A program made the translations under genes and the position numbers. The notes under the pieces were generated by a model. That model saw nothing but the letters and a program-made list of their open reading frames with translations. It was not told where the DNA came from and did not search any database. This document shows positions 10,287-19,031 of a DNA stretch of 64,000 bases, piece after piece (position 1 is the first letter of the stretch; each line of letters starts with the position of its first letter). The stretch is from Agrococcus jejuensis (lineage in GTDB: Bacteria > Actinomycetota > Actinomycetes > Actinomycetales > Microbacteriaceae), in contig NZ_VEFR01000001.1 in NCBI RefSeq assembly GCF_007679035.1, positions 124,001 to 188,000 of the forward strand. Direction: 5' to 3'.

Positions 10287-11243
10287 CTACGCCTGCTCGT
10301 CCGTCGAGGGAAGGGGCTGGCGCGGCAGCCAGCAGCGCACCAGGTCGCGGTAGGCGGCGTAGTCGGCGCCGAACCGGGCGAGCAGGTCGGCCTCCTCCTC
10401 GGGGCGCACGGCCTGGTTCCACACGAGCGAGCCTGCGGCGGCCCAGACGACGACCATCCACGAGCCGATCGCGAGGCCTACGGCCATGCCCTGCACGATG
10501 CCCGCGATGGCCATCGGGTTGCGCACCCACCGGTAGGGCCCGGCGACGACGAGCCTGCGGGTCTGCGTCGACGGCAGCGGCGTGCCCTCGCCGAGCACCG
10601 CGAGCGAGCGTGCCGACCAGACGCCGAGCACCGAGGCGGCGACGAGCAGCAGGATGCCGAGGGCCTGCACGACCGGCGGTGGCTCGATGCGCAGCAGCCA
10701 GCGTGCCTCGACGAGCGCGATGATCGCGGGCAGCACGACGAGGAAGGTGCCCCAGAACACGACGGTCTGTCGCGCGGTGCGGGCGACGTTGGTGCGGGCG
10801 GCGGCGACGGGCGCGACGGCGAAGGCGAAGGCGCCACGGGTCACGAGCTCGCCGGGGATGCGGCCCAGCAGCACGAGCAACGCCGCGGCGATGCTCGCGG
10901 CTGCGGCGGCGAGCATGAGCACGGCGCCGAGGCCTGCGAGCTGCGTGACGGTGGCGTAGCCGGCCATGCCGACGGCGACGAGCGTCGTCCAGGCGGTCGC
11001 GATCCACGTCGCCCATCGGATGCCGGCCGCGGCGAGTGCGGAGGCTGCGACGAAGAGCGGCAGGTCGACGGCGGCGACGGCGACGGGCGGCAATGCGCCG
11101 AGGGTCGCGTGCTGCACGGCGGGACTCAGGAAGACGCTGAGCCACCAGGCGGCGCCCGCGATCGCCTGCACGCCGAAGTAGGCGCGCCCGAGCGCACGGA
11201 GGCGCGGGTCGGGTGCGTGGAGGGCAGCCCGACTCGAGTCCAT
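10287..11243 (-). CDS. Multi-pass membrane isoprenylcysteine/PEMT-like methyltransferase
   Basis: This 318-residue membrane protein has about eight hydrophobic segments. The C-terminal third carries the signature of the isoprenylcysteine carboxyl methyltransferase / phospholipid methyltransferase superfamily: AGPYRWVRNPMAIAGI (the RHP/RNP-type SAM-binding motif), then EEADLLARFGADYAAYR (the conserved E and Y-x-x-Y). The substrate is unknown; bacterial members act on lipids, small molecules or metals. The ATG is chosen because a TACGCT -10 lies six bases upstream of it. Confidence 0.82.
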   Translation of the reverse strand: MDSSRAALHAPDPRLRALGRAYFGVQAIAGAAWWLSVFLSPAVQHATLGALPPVAVAAVDLPLFVAASALAAAGIRWATWIATAWTTLVAVGMAGYATVTQLAGLGAVLMLAAAAASIAAALLVLLGRIPGELVTRGAFAFAVAPVAAARTNVARTARQTVVFWGTFLVVLPAIIALVEARWLLRIEPPPVVQALGILLLVAASVLGVWSARSLAVLGEGTPLPSTQTRRLVVAGPYRWVRNPMAIAGIVQGMAVGLAIGSWMVVVWAAAGSLVWNQAVRPEEEADLLARFGADYAAYRDLVRCWLPRQPLPSTDEQA

Positions 11244-11249
11244 GCGGCG

Positions 11250-11255
11250 AGCGTA
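11250..11255 (-). promoter_or_regulatory. Leaderless-type -10 of the membrane methyltransferase gene
   Basis: Read on the minus strand, TACGCT lies six bases before the ATG at 11243, the same arrangement as upstream of several other genes in this window. Confidence 0.55.
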
Positions 11256-11356
11256 GCCAGGGCCAGCGGGGAGGCGGCTGGTGTCAGGACGGCGCGTCGG
11301 CGAGCGGCGCAGCGCCCATGACCCGAGGCGCCGTCGTCGGTTGGCGGGATGCTCGC

Positions 11357-11564
11357 TCACCGCACCGCTGCCTCGACGAACCGCGGTCCGACGGGTGGTG
11401 GTCGGTCGACCTCGTCGTGGCCGAGCGGTGAGCGGTGAGCACCGGTGAAGGACGCCAGTGGTCGGTTGCCTGACCGTCCAGGCGGTGGCGCGTTCGAGGG
11501 GGTGGTGTCTGCGGCCGAGGTGGGCGCGGCTGCCCAGCCTGATCGTGCCGCCGTCCTTGCACAT
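11357..11564 (-). pseudogene. Decayed C-terminus of an HNH endonuclease (DUF222/HNH type)
   Basis: Read on the minus strand from about 11564, one frame gives a run ending ATAWTVRQPTTGVLH, including AHLGRRHHPLERA, which resembles the HNH motif AHLCRRHH of DUF222/HNH proteins with its cysteine lost. At about 11440 the homology moves to another frame, continuing SPLGHDEVDRPPPVGPRF to a stop at 11357. The break coincides with a perfect 7-bp tandem duplication (GAGCGGT twice, 11423-11436). Deleting one copy joins the two parts as VLHRCSPLGHDEVDRPPPV. The rest of the gene is absent. Such HNH genes are multicopy in Microbacteriaceae. Confidence 0.6.
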
Positions 11565-11608
11565 CGACGCCGTCGTTCGCGGGCTGGGTTGGGAAGGTCG
11601 GGTGCCCC

Positions 11609-11645
11609 GTTCGAGGCTCGCTCCGCTCGCACCTCGAGGAGCGGT
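11609..11645. repeat. Partial copy of a Cys-free palindromic intergenic repeat
   Basis: The stretch reads TTCGAGG, CTCGCTCCGCTCGC, ACCTCGAGGAG. It is a small palindromic element (CGAGG/CCTCG ends around an alternating core) of the kind dispersed between genes in Microbacteriaceae. It lies in the 708-base stretch (11244-11951) that holds no intact gene, only this, the HNH remnant and the larger inverted repeat. Confidence 0.4.
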
Positions 11646-11698
11646 TGGGAGGGTGCGCTCGACGTGCGCCGATCGAAGCTCAGGACGGTTCCCCATCA

Positions 11699-11856
11699 GC
11701 TGGTCGAGGAGCGGGCGAGCCCGAAGGGCGAGCACGCGTCACGAGACCACGCGACCGCCGCTCCCACGCAGCCGCGCGCATGGTCGCGACCAGCGGGCTC
11801 GTCGCGTGGTCTCGTGACGGCTCCTCGCTGCGCTCGGGGCCTCCGCGACCGGCTGC
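11699..11856. repeat. Two head-to-head copies of a palindromic repeat, 19-bp perfect arms
   Basis: The arm CGTCACGAGACCACGCGAC at 11737-11755 is repeated exactly as its reverse complement at 11801-11819, with a 45-base spacer. Beyond each arm both copies continue with related sequence, ending in CTCCTCGACC-like (outer left, read in reverse) or CTCCGCGACC-like (outer right). So these are two inverted copies of one element of about 50 bases, not a simple hairpin. The location, 3' of ligD and beside an HNH remnant, suggests a tolerant site where small repeats collected. Confidence 0.6.
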
Positions 11857-11951
11857 GAGGTGGGCGTCTCGTCTGGGCCGAGGTCGGCGCGAGCTCGGCT
11901 CCTCGACCGTCTGGAGCACGCGATCCCGTGGACTCCCGACCAGCGCCTCGC

Positions 11952-14303
11952 CTACCGGTCGGGGAGGGGCTCCAGGTCGTCGAGGGACTTGTCGGGGCGC
12001 AGGCCGCGCCAGACGGGCTGGCGGAACGCGCCTGCCTCCGTCACCGACGTGAAGCGCACCTCGCCGACGGCGGCGCGCATCCACGTCATCCGCTCGGCCA
12101 CGTCGGCCGGCACGTCGTCGACGGCGCGGGATGCGCGCGACTGGTCGGGCAGGCGCTCGCGGATCGCAGCGCGATCCCGCGCCGAGAACCCGGTGCCGAC
12201 CCGCCCCGCGTAGCGCAGGCTCCCATCGGTGGAGGGCGCCGCCAGCACGAGCGACCCGAACGTGCGCCCGAGCGACCCCTCGCCGGGCAGCCACCCCACG
12301 ACGGCGACCTCGTGGGTGCGCACGTGCACGACCTTGCGCCAGTCGTCGCTGCGCACGCCGGGCTGGTACGTCGACGACAGCCGCTTCGCGACGAGCCCCT
12401 CGATGCCCAGTCGCTGCGAGGCCTCGACGATCGCCGACGCGCGCCCCGTCAGCTGCTCGGTGATGGCCACATGCGGCGAGGCCATGACGACGCGCTCGAG
12501 CTCCTCGCGCCGCTCGGACAGCGGCAGCCGCAGCAGCGACCGACCATCGACCTCGAGCGCGTCGAACAGCACGAGCGTCACCGGCTCGCCGCGATCGACC
12601 GCCCGACCGCGAGCGCGAGGATCGCCCAGCCGCCCCTGCAGCGACGAGAAGTCGCCGCCGCCCGAGCCGGCGACGAGCTCGCCGTCGAGCGTCGCCCGCT
12701 CAGCCGTCACGGCCTGGCGGATGGGTGCGAGCAGCTCCGAGAACCCGTCGGTGAGCGACTGCCCCGAGCGCGACTGCAGGCGCACGTCGTCGCCGTCGAT
12801 GGTGACGAGCGCACGCCATCCGTCCCACTTCGGCTCGAACACCCAGCCGTCGCCGACGTCGGCGAGCGTGCGCGTGGATGCGAGCATCGGCGTGAGGGTG
12901 CGCGGCACGGCGGCACCCCGCGAGCGCGACTGCCGCTCGGCCGACGCCGTGGGCAGCTGCATGCGGTGGCACAGCCACTGGTCGCCATCGGTCTGCACGA
13001 GCGCGATGCGCACGGGCGAGCCGCCGAGGCCGCCGTCGGCGCGGCCGTGCAGCGTCACCGCCTTCAGCGCCGGATCCCAGTCCTTCACGGTGTAGTCGCC
13101 CGCGTCCCAGATGCGGATCTCGCCGGCGCCGTACTCGCCCTTCGGGATCACGCCCTCGAAGCGGCCGTACTCGAGCGGGTGGTCCTCGGTGCGCACCGCG
13201 AGGCGGTCCTTCGCGCCCGAGGTGGGGATGCCCTTCGGGATCGCCCACGACATGAGCACGCCGTCGTGCTCGAGGCGCAGATCCCAGTGCAGGCTCGACG
13301 CGTGGTGCTCGTGGATGACGAACGAGCGCCCGTAGGTCGGCTGCGGCGCCTCCTCGGGGATGGGCTCGGGCGTCTTGTCGGCCGAGCGCTTCTGCCGGTA
13401 CACCGCGAGCCGGTCGACCATGGGCGGAGGCGCGAGGGATGCCAGCAGGTCGCCGTCGCGGGCGACGCGCTCGAGCACCTCGAGGTACGTCAGCTGCGCG
13501 AGGCCGTCGGACTCGATCTCGCGCCACGTGCGCGGCGCCGCGACGGTCGGCTGCGGCCGCCCGCGCAGGGAGTACGGCGCGACGGTCGTCTTGGCGCCGG
13601 AGTTCTGGCTCCAGTCGACGAGCACCTTGCCGACGCGGCTCGCCTTGCGCTGCGACGACACCACGAGGTCCGGATGCAGCTCCTCGAGCGACAGCGCGAT
13701 GGCCTTCGCGAGCGCCGACGCCCGCTCCGACGAGAGCCCGTCGATGCGGGCGTAGAGGTGGATGCCCTTCGATCCGCTCGTGACGGGCAGCGGCCGCAGC
13801 CCCATGTCCTCCAGCAGGTCCTTCGCGAGCAGCGCGACCTCCTGGCACTCGGGCAGCCCCGCACCCTCGCCGGGGTCGAGGTCGAGCACGAGGCGATCGG
13901 GGTCGCGGCGCGCGCCGTCGGGGCCGAAGCGCCACTGCGGCACGTGCAGCTCGAGCGCCGCCATCTGCGCGAGCCACGCGAGCGTCGCGGCGTCCTCGAC
14001 GAGCGGGTAGTCCTTGGGCCCCTCCTTGTGCTCGATGGGGCGGCGCGGGATCCACGAGGGCGCGCCCTGCTCGAGCGCCTTGACGAAGAAGACCTCGCCG
14101 GGATCGGACGCCGTGCCGACGCCGTGCACCCACCGCTTGCGCGTGACGGGGCGATCGCGCACGTGGGGGAGCATGACGGGCGCGACCTCCTGCAGGTACG
14201 CCATCACGTCGGCCTTCGTCGTGCCCGCGTCGGGGTAGAGCACCTTGTCGAGGTTCGAGACGCCGAGGGTGCGACCGCCGACGCGCACGCTCTGCTCGGC
14301 CAC
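11952..14303 (-). CDS. ligD: ATP-dependent DNA ligase D (Pol-PE-Lig) for non-homologous end joining
   Basis: LigD fills, trims and seals double-strand breaks held by Ku. The 783-residue protein has three domains in order. The primase/polymerase domain covers about 1-290, with LDLDPGEG carrying catalytic aspartates and SGSKGIHLYARI. The 3'-phosphoesterase domain (about 320-470) contains HEHHASSLHWDLRLE. The ATP ligase domain (about 490-783) contains the adenylation-site motif EPKWDGWRA. This Pol-PE-Lig order is the mycobacterial one, unlike Pseudomonas PE-Lig-Pol. The GTG start is preceded by AGGGA, ten bases after the ku stop; upstream in-frame sequence would lie inside ku. Confidence 0.95.
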   Translation of the reverse strand: MAEQSVRVGGRTLGVSNLDKVLYPDAGTTKADVMAYLQEVAPVMLPHVRDRPVTRKRWVHGVGTASDPGEVFFVKALEQGAPSWIPRRPIEHKEGPKDYPLVEDAATLAWLAQMAALELHVPQWRFGPDGARRDPDRLVLDLDPGEGAGLPECQEVALLAKDLLEDMGLRPLPVTSGSKGIHLYARIDGLSSERASALAKAIALSLEELHPDLVVSSQRKASRVGKVLVDWSQNSGAKTTVAPYSLRGRPQPTVAAPRTWREIESDGLAQLTYLEVLERVARDGDLLASLAPPPMVDRLAVYRQKRSADKTPEPIPEEAPQPTYGRSFVIHEHHASSLHWDLRLEHDGVLMSWAIPKGIPTSGAKDRLAVRTEDHPLEYGRFEGVIPKGEYGAGEIRIWDAGDYTVKDWDPALKAVTLHGRADGGLGGSPVRIALVQTDGDQWLCHRMQLPTASAERQSRSRGAAVPRTLTPMLASTRTLADVGDGWVFEPKWDGWRALVTIDGDDVRLQSRSGQSLTDGFSELLAPIRQAVTAERATLDGELVAGSGGGDFSSLQGRLGDPRARGRAVDRGEPVTLVLFDALEVDGRSLLRLPLSERREELERVVMASPHVAITEQLTGRASAIVEASQRLGIEGLVAKRLSSTYQPGVRSDDWRKVVHVRTHEVAVVGWLPGEGSLGRTFGSLVLAAPSTDGSLRYAGRVGTGFSARDRAAIRERLPDQSRASRAVDDVPADVAERMTWMRAAVGEVRFTSVTEAGAFRQPVWRGLRPDKSLDDLEPLPDR

Positions 14304-14313
14304 GCGCGCGTCC

Positions 14314-15144
14314 CTAGGCGGACTTCGAGCGCTTCGAGCCCGAGTCCTTCGCGTCCTTCTTCGCGCCTGCCTTGCGCCGCTCGACCGAGCGCTGCAGCGC
14401 CTCCATGAGGTCGAGCACCTCGGCCTCCTCGGCCGGCTCGCCGAACGTCGCGGCCGTGTCGATCGCATCGCCCTGCTCGAGCTTCGCGTCGACGAGCTGT
14501 CGGAGCTGCACCTGGTAGTCGTCCTCGTACTCGTCGGGCGCGAAGTCGCCGGAGAGCTGGTCGACGATCGCCTTCGCGAGGTCGAGCTCCTTCGACGGGA
14601 TGCGCGGCCTCTCGTCGAGGCTCGCGAACTCGGCGGCGCGGATCTCGTCGTCCCACAGCATCGTCTGCACCATGAGCACGTCGTCGTGCACGCGCAGCAC
14701 CGCGAGGCGCTGCCGCTGGCGGATCGAGATGCGCACGATCGCCGTGCGGGCGGTCTCGTCGAGCACGCGGCGGAGCAGCGTGTACGCCTTGAGCGCCGAG
14801 CCCGTGGGCTCGAGGTAGTACGACTTCTCGAGGCGGATGGGGTCGATCTGCTTCGACGGCACGAACTGCACGACCTCGATCTCGCGCGACCGCTCGACCG
14901 GCAGCGCCGCCAGGTCGTCGTCGCGCAGCACGACGGTCTTGCCGTCCTCCTCGTACGCCTTGTCGATGTTCGCGTAGGCCACGACCTCGCCGCACACCTC
15001 GCACTTGCGCTGGTACCGGATGCGCCCGCCGTCCTCGTCGTGCACCTGGTGCAGGCGCACGTCGTGCGTCTCGGTGGCCGAGTACAGCTTCACGGGCACG
15101 TTGACGAGCCCGAAGGCGATGGAACCCTTCCACATGGCGCGCAT
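14314..15144 (-). CDS. ku: Non-homologous end-joining protein Ku
   Basis: Ku forms a homodimeric ring that binds DNA ends and recruits LigD. The 276-residue protein begins MRAMWKGSIAFGLVNVPVKL, the near-invariant N-terminus of bacterial Ku, which fixes the start at the first of two nearby ATGs. The core contains RYQRKCEVCGEVV and YYLEPTGSALKAYTLL. The C-terminal tail is Lys/Arg-rich (ERRKAGAKKDAKDSGSKRSK), as in Ku proteins that use the tail for DNA and ligase contacts. ku-ligD form one operon. A divergent membrane-protein gene starts 108 bases away. Confidence 0.96.
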   Translation of the reverse strand: MRAMWKGSIAFGLVNVPVKLYSATETHDVRLHQVHDEDGGRIRYQRKCEVCGEVVAYANIDKAYEEDGKTVVLRDDDLAALPVERSREIEVVQFVPSKQIDPIRLEKSYYLEPTGSALKAYTLLRRVLDETARTAIVRISIRQRQRLAVLRVHDDVLMVQTMLWDDEIRAAEFASLDERPRIPSKELDLAKAIVDQLSGDFAPDEYEDDYQVQLRQLVDAKLEQGDAIDTAATFGEPAEEAEVLDLMEALQRSVERRKAGAKKDAKDSGSKRSKSA

Positions 15145-15252
15145 GTGCCCACTCTGGACCGTGCCCGAACCTTCGACAAGCCCTTGAGAGCGCGGGTGTG
15201 CAGGAGGGGCACGGCGACCCGATGCCAGCATGGCCTGGGCGAGGGGAGCGGC

Positions 15253-17232
15253 ATGGCGAGGCGGGAGCGACCGGGAGCACGTCGCCGGCGCGCTCGCGAT
15301 GCAGCCCGAGCCGCCGAGCAGACCAGGCTGCCCGGACCCGAGCGCTGGCGCAGGCCGAGCGGCGCGGAGCCACGAGCCGAGGCGACCGTCGCGCCGCCGC
15401 CGCCCGTGCGGCGTCTGCTCGTCGACGCCGACGGCGCCGCCGTCGAGGTGGAGGGCATGCGCGTCGAGGGCTCGCCCTCGGCCGAGGAGCTGCGCGGCTC
15501 GCTCGCCACGCTCGGACTCGACGACGTCGACGATGCCGTGCGTTCGGCCCACGCCGCGTTCGTCGCATCCGTGCGGGCGCGAGGGCCGGCGGACGCCGCG
15601 CGACGGGCGCTCGCGGTGCTGCACGCGATCGCGTCGTGGCGGTACTGGGGCGGGATCGTCGCGCTCGCGGGGTTCGCGGCAGCCATCCTGCTCTTCGGTG
15701 CGCCGATCTGGCTCGCGTCCCGACCCGACGAGGACCTGCGCGGCGAGCTCGGGGCGTCGGCGCTGTGGACGGGTGCGAGTGCGCTCACGCTCGTCGTGAT
15801 GCTGGTGACGCTCGCGATCGAGCCGAAGACGCCGCCGACGGGACGGCCCGACGCGTCGTCGCAGGCGCAGCCGCAGGGACCGCGGACGCCGCATCGCCCC
15901 GGGGTCGGGCCGGGCGGCGTCGTCGCGATGATCGTGCTGCTGCTGTGGCTGCTGCTCGTCGTCGTGCTGCTCGTCGTGCGGACGTCGCTGCTCTCGGGCT
16001 GGTCGGGTGCCGTCGTCGGGGGCCTCATCCTCCACGCGCTGGCCATCGCCGTCTGGATCCCGCTGCTCGTCCTCCTCCGCCGAGGTCCGGGCGCCGGGAT
16101 CCTGCCCGGCGTCGCGGATCCGCTCGACGACCTCCCCGAGGCTCGCCTCGCCGCGCTCGAGCGCATCTTCGGCGATCGCATCGGCGCGCTCGACCGGGGC
16201 ACATGGACGGCGCTGCGGTCGGCGATGGAGTCGCAGGCCGATCGGCTGCTCGCCGCGGGAGCGATCGATGCGGGCACGCGCGCCGCGATGCTGCGCGTCG
16301 GTCCCATGGCGGGTCGCTTCGACGCCGCGCTCGCGGCGCGGCTCGCGCACGACCCCGACGGTGCGATCGTGCTGCGACCGCACGTGCCGCTGCCGGTCGT
16401 CGCCGCGATCCTGCGCGGTCGCGCGCACAGCGCGGGGCTCGTGCGCCGGGTCGTGGCGGCGGTCGCGGGGGATCGCCAGGACCGGGGCGCGCCGTTCGAC
16501 GCCGCGGTGCTCGTCGACCTCGTCGCTGCCGCGCGCGTGCCCTCGCTCGCTCGAGACGCCACGCACCTCGTCGCCCTCTCGCGACTCTGGTCAGGCACGG
16601 TCGTCGCTGCGTGGGCTGCAGCGCTGGGCGCCGTGCTCGCGACGCTCCTGTGGCTGCCGACGGCATCCGACTTCCGCACGCCGACGTCGCCGACGGCCGC
16701 GGTCGCGCTCGCCGTCGTCGCCGTCGTGCTGCTGGCTGGCGCCGAGCTGCGCGAGCGGCTCGGTCGCCTGCGCGCCCTGCCCACGACGATCGCCTGGATC
16801 GGCGTGGCCGCGAGCGCGGCGCTCGCCGCGGCGCTCATCGACAGGGCGAACGCGTCCTCGCCGTACCTGCAGAGCGTGCGCGCCGGCGAGGTGATGGGCC
16901 TCGTCGTGATCGCGCTCGTGGCGTCCGCAGCCGCGGCCTGGCGCATCGCCGAGGTGCTGCGCGGCCGGCGGCACGACGCCGTGCACGCGAACTCCTCCGA
17001 GTGGCCGCTGTCGCAGGCGCGCGTCGCCGAGGTCGAGGCGCTTCGTCGCCGCAGGGCCGGGGCGACGGGTGCGGCGCTCGACGACGTCGCCGCCGAGGTC
17101 GAGGTGGCGCTGCGCCTCGCCGCGGAGCTCGGCAGGCTCGACCCGCAGGTCGCGGAGTCGGTCGCGACCGGTCCACGACGCGCCACGTGGCCGGAATGCG
17201 ACGGGCCGATCTGGGGTTCGCCCTCTCGATGA
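15253..17232 (+). CDS. Hypothetical polytopic membrane protein (659 aa)
   Basis: I do not recognise a family. The first 60 residues are Arg-rich and soluble. Eight hydrophobic segments follow in two groups: four at about residues 125-285 (for example GGVVAMIVLLLWLLLVVVLL) and four at about 440-575. A soluble, helical domain of about 150 residues lies between them, and a charged C-terminal segment (VAEVEALRRRRAGATGAA) follows. The ATG has GAGGGGAG upstream, and the stop overlaps the MFS exporter start (ATGA), so the two are co-translated. It might assist or regulate the exporter, but that is inference from position only. Confidence 0.75.
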   Translation: MARRERPGARRRRARDAARAAEQTRLPGPERWRRPSGAEPRAEATVAPPPPVRRLLVDADGAAVEVEGMRVEGSPSAEELRGSLATLGLDDVDDAVRSAHAAFVASVRARGPADAARRALAVLHAIASWRYWGGIVALAGFAAAILLFGAPIWLASRPDEDLRGELGASALWTGASALTLVVMLVTLAIEPKTPPTGRPDASSQAQPQGPRTPHRPGVGPGGVVAMIVLLLWLLLVVVLLVVRTSLLSGWSGAVVGGLILHALAIAVWIPLLVLLRRGPGAGILPGVADPLDDLPEARLAALERIFGDRIGALDRGTWTALRSAMESQADRLLAAGAIDAGTRAAMLRVGPMAGRFDAALAARLAHDPDGAIVLRPHVPLPVVAAILRGRAHSAGLVRRVVAAVAGDRQDRGAPFDAAVLVDLVAAARVPSLARDATHLVALSRLWSGTVVAAWAAALGAVLATLLWLPTASDFRTPTSPTAAVALAVVAVVLLAGAELRERLGRLRALPTTIAWIGVAASAALAAALIDRANASSPYLQSVRAGEVMGLVVIALVASAAAAWRIAEVLRGRRHDAVHANSSEWPLSQARVAEVEALRRRRAGATGAALDDVAAEVEVALRLAAELGRLDPQVAESVATGPRRATWPECDGPIWGSPSR

Positions 17233-18689
17233 GCACCCCCAGCGCAGCACCTCGCACCGCCGTCGGTCTCCGCTCGGAGCGCGGCCCGCTGCTGCTGGCG
17301 ATGATGCTGTCGACGGGGCTCGTGGCGATCGACGCGACGATCCTCTCCACCGCGGTCCCGACCATCGTCGACGACCTCGGCGGCTTCGCGTCGTTCCCGT
17401 GGCTCTTCTCGATCTACCTGCTCGCGTCGTCGGTCACGACGCCCATCTACGCGAAGCTCGCCGACACCATCGGCCGCAAGCCCGTCATGCTGTTCGGCAT
17501 CGCCGCGTTCCTCGTCGGCTCGCTGCTGTGCGGCGTCGCATGGGACATGCCCTCGCTCATCGCCTTCCGCGCCGTGCAGGGCATCGGCGCCGGCGCGATC
17601 CTGCCGGTGTCGATGACGATCGTCGGCGACGTGTACACGCTCGAGGAGCGCGCCCGCGTGCAGGGCTACCTCGCGTCGGTGTGGGCCATCTCGGCCGTCG
17701 TCGGTCCCACCCTCGGCGGCATCTTCGCGCAGCTGGACGCGTGGCGCTGGATCTTCCTCGTCAACGTGCCGCTGTGCATCCTCGCGGGCTGGCTCGTCAT
17801 CACCCGATTCCGCGAGCGGGTCGAGCGCACCCACCATCGTCTCGACTGGCTGGGAGCGCTGCTGCTCACGGCGTCGCTCTCGTTGCTCATCCTCGGCGTG
17901 CTCGAGGGCGGGCGCGCGTGGGCGTGGGCGTCGCCGCTGTCGATCGGCATCCTCGGCGCCGGCGCCGTGCTGCTCGCGCTCTTCGTCGTCGTCGAGCGTC
18001 GCGCCGCCGAGCCGATCCTGCCGCCGCTGCTGCTCACGCGGCCGCTGCTGCGCACGACGGCGCTCATGGGCCTCGCGATCGGCGGCGGCCTCATCGGCCT
18101 CACCGCCTACGTGCCGACGTACCTCGAGGGCTCGATCGGCCTCGCGCCCATCTGGGCGGGCCTCGCCCTCGCCACGCTCACGCTCGGCTGGCCCATCGCT
18201 GCGTCGCTGTCGGGCCGTCTGTACCTGCGCATCGGATTCCGCGCCACGACGATCGTCGGCGGCACGATCCTCGTCGCGGCGGCCGTCGCGCTCGCAGCGC
18301 TCGCGGGCATCCCGTCGCCGTGGATCGTCGGCGCGCTCTGCCTGCTCATCGGCCTCGGCTTCGGCTTCACCGCCGTGCCGAGCGTCGTCGCGGCGCAGGC
18401 GAGCGTCGACTGGTCGGAGCGCGGCGTCGTGACGGGCGCGCAGATGTTCGCCCGCTCGATCGGCCAGGCGATCGGTGCTGCGGTGCTCGGGGCGCTCGCG
18501 AACGCGACGGTAGATGCGGTCGGCGGCGACGCCACCGATCCCGCCACGATCGTGTCGGCATCCCAGGTGGTGTTCATCGGCACCGCGGCCCTCACGGCGC
18601 TCGTGCTCGTCGCGGCCCTCGCGATGCCGCGCGACCGCGGCGTGCACGCACCGGCCCAGCCCGCCGAGACGAGCGCCGCGACCGAGTAG
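17229..18689 (+). CDS. MFS drug exporter, DHA2 (EmrB/QacA) family
   Basis: This 486-residue proton-coupled exporter has about 14 transmembrane segments. The N-terminal half shows family signatures: LVAIDATILSTAVPTI in TM1, the loop 2-3 motif AKLADTIGRKPV, RAVQGIGAGAILPV in TM4, and the antiporter motif region VVGPTLGGIFAQ in TM5. Likely substrates are lipophilic drugs or metabolites, but they cannot be told from sequence. The ATG overlaps the stop of the preceding membrane-protein gene by four bases. Confidence 0.92.
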   Translation: MSTPSAAPRTAVGLRSERGPLLLAMMLSTGLVAIDATILSTAVPTIVDDLGGFASFPWLFSIYLLASSVTTPIYAKLADTIGRKPVMLFGIAAFLVGSLLCGVAWDMPSLIAFRAVQGIGAGAILPVSMTIVGDVYTLEERARVQGYLASVWAISAVVGPTLGGIFAQLDAWRWIFLVNVPLCILAGWLVITRFRERVERTHHRLDWLGALLLTASLSLLILGVLEGGRAWAWASPLSIGILGAGAVLLALFVVVERRAAEPILPPLLLTRPLLRTTALMGLAIGGGLIGLTAYVPTYLEGSIGLAPIWAGLALATLTLGWPIAASLSGRLYLRIGFRATTIVGGTILVAAAVALAALAGIPSPWIVGALCLLIGLGFGFTAVPSVVAAQASVDWSERGVVTGAQMFARSIGQAIGAAVLGALANATVDAVGGDATDPATIVSASQVVFIGTAALTALVLVAALAMPRDRGVHAPAQPAETSAATE

Positions 18690-18708
18690 GCGCGCGACGC
18701 GCCGGCGA

Positions 18709-18966
18709 TCAGTGCGAGCGGATGCGGTCGATCAGCTCCTGCTTGCGGAGCCCGGAGTACCCGGTGATGCCGAGCTCCTTCGCACGGGCGCGCAGCTCGG
18801 GCACCGTGCGGTCGTCGAGGTCCTCGGCCCTGCCGCCGCGGCGGCCGACGGCCTTCCGGCCGTCGCGCGCAGCGGCGTTCGCGATCCGCGCGGCCTTCTC
18901 GGAGCTCGCGCCGTCGGCCTTGAGCTCGCGGTAGAGCTCCTCGTCCTTGATCGATGGGTTCGGCAT
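18709..18966 (-). CDS. Small Rho-N/DUF7218-like protein
   Basis: This basic 85-residue protein has two parts. The first, about residues 4-45 (NPSIKDEELYRELKADG, then SEKAARIANAAARDG), is an actinobacterial small-protein domain. The second, about 52-85 (RTVPELRARAKELGITGYSG, then KQELIDRIR), is a Rho termination factor N-terminal-like / SAP-like helical module of the kind that binds nucleic acid. The role is unknown; members of this family are common, often stress-related genes in actinobacteria. It converges with the MFS gene, 20 bases apart. Confidence 0.8.
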   Translation of the reverse strand: MPNPSIKDEELYRELKADGASSEKAARIANAAARDGRKAVGRRGGRAEDLDDRTVPELRARAKELGITGYSGLRKQELIDRIRSH

Positions 18967-19031
18967 GCGGACAGGCTGCCTCGTGCGATCCGCGGCGGCG
19001 AACCCCTTGACGCGCGTGCGTCGTCGCCGCG

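Noticed and set aside
11458-11817. A 119-codon open frame in the gene-poor stretch
   Set aside because: It crosses the HNH remnant and the palindromic repeats on the opposite strand, and its translation has no plausible domain or ribosome site.
11445-14408. A 987-codon plus-strand open frame opposite ligD
   Set aside because: Antisense artefact of ligD codon bias; no ribosome site and no recognisable domain.
14204-18647. Very long minus-strand frames opposite the membrane protein and MFS genes
   Set aside because: Low-complexity Arg/Ala/Ser translations across known genes; only the ku part of one frame is real.
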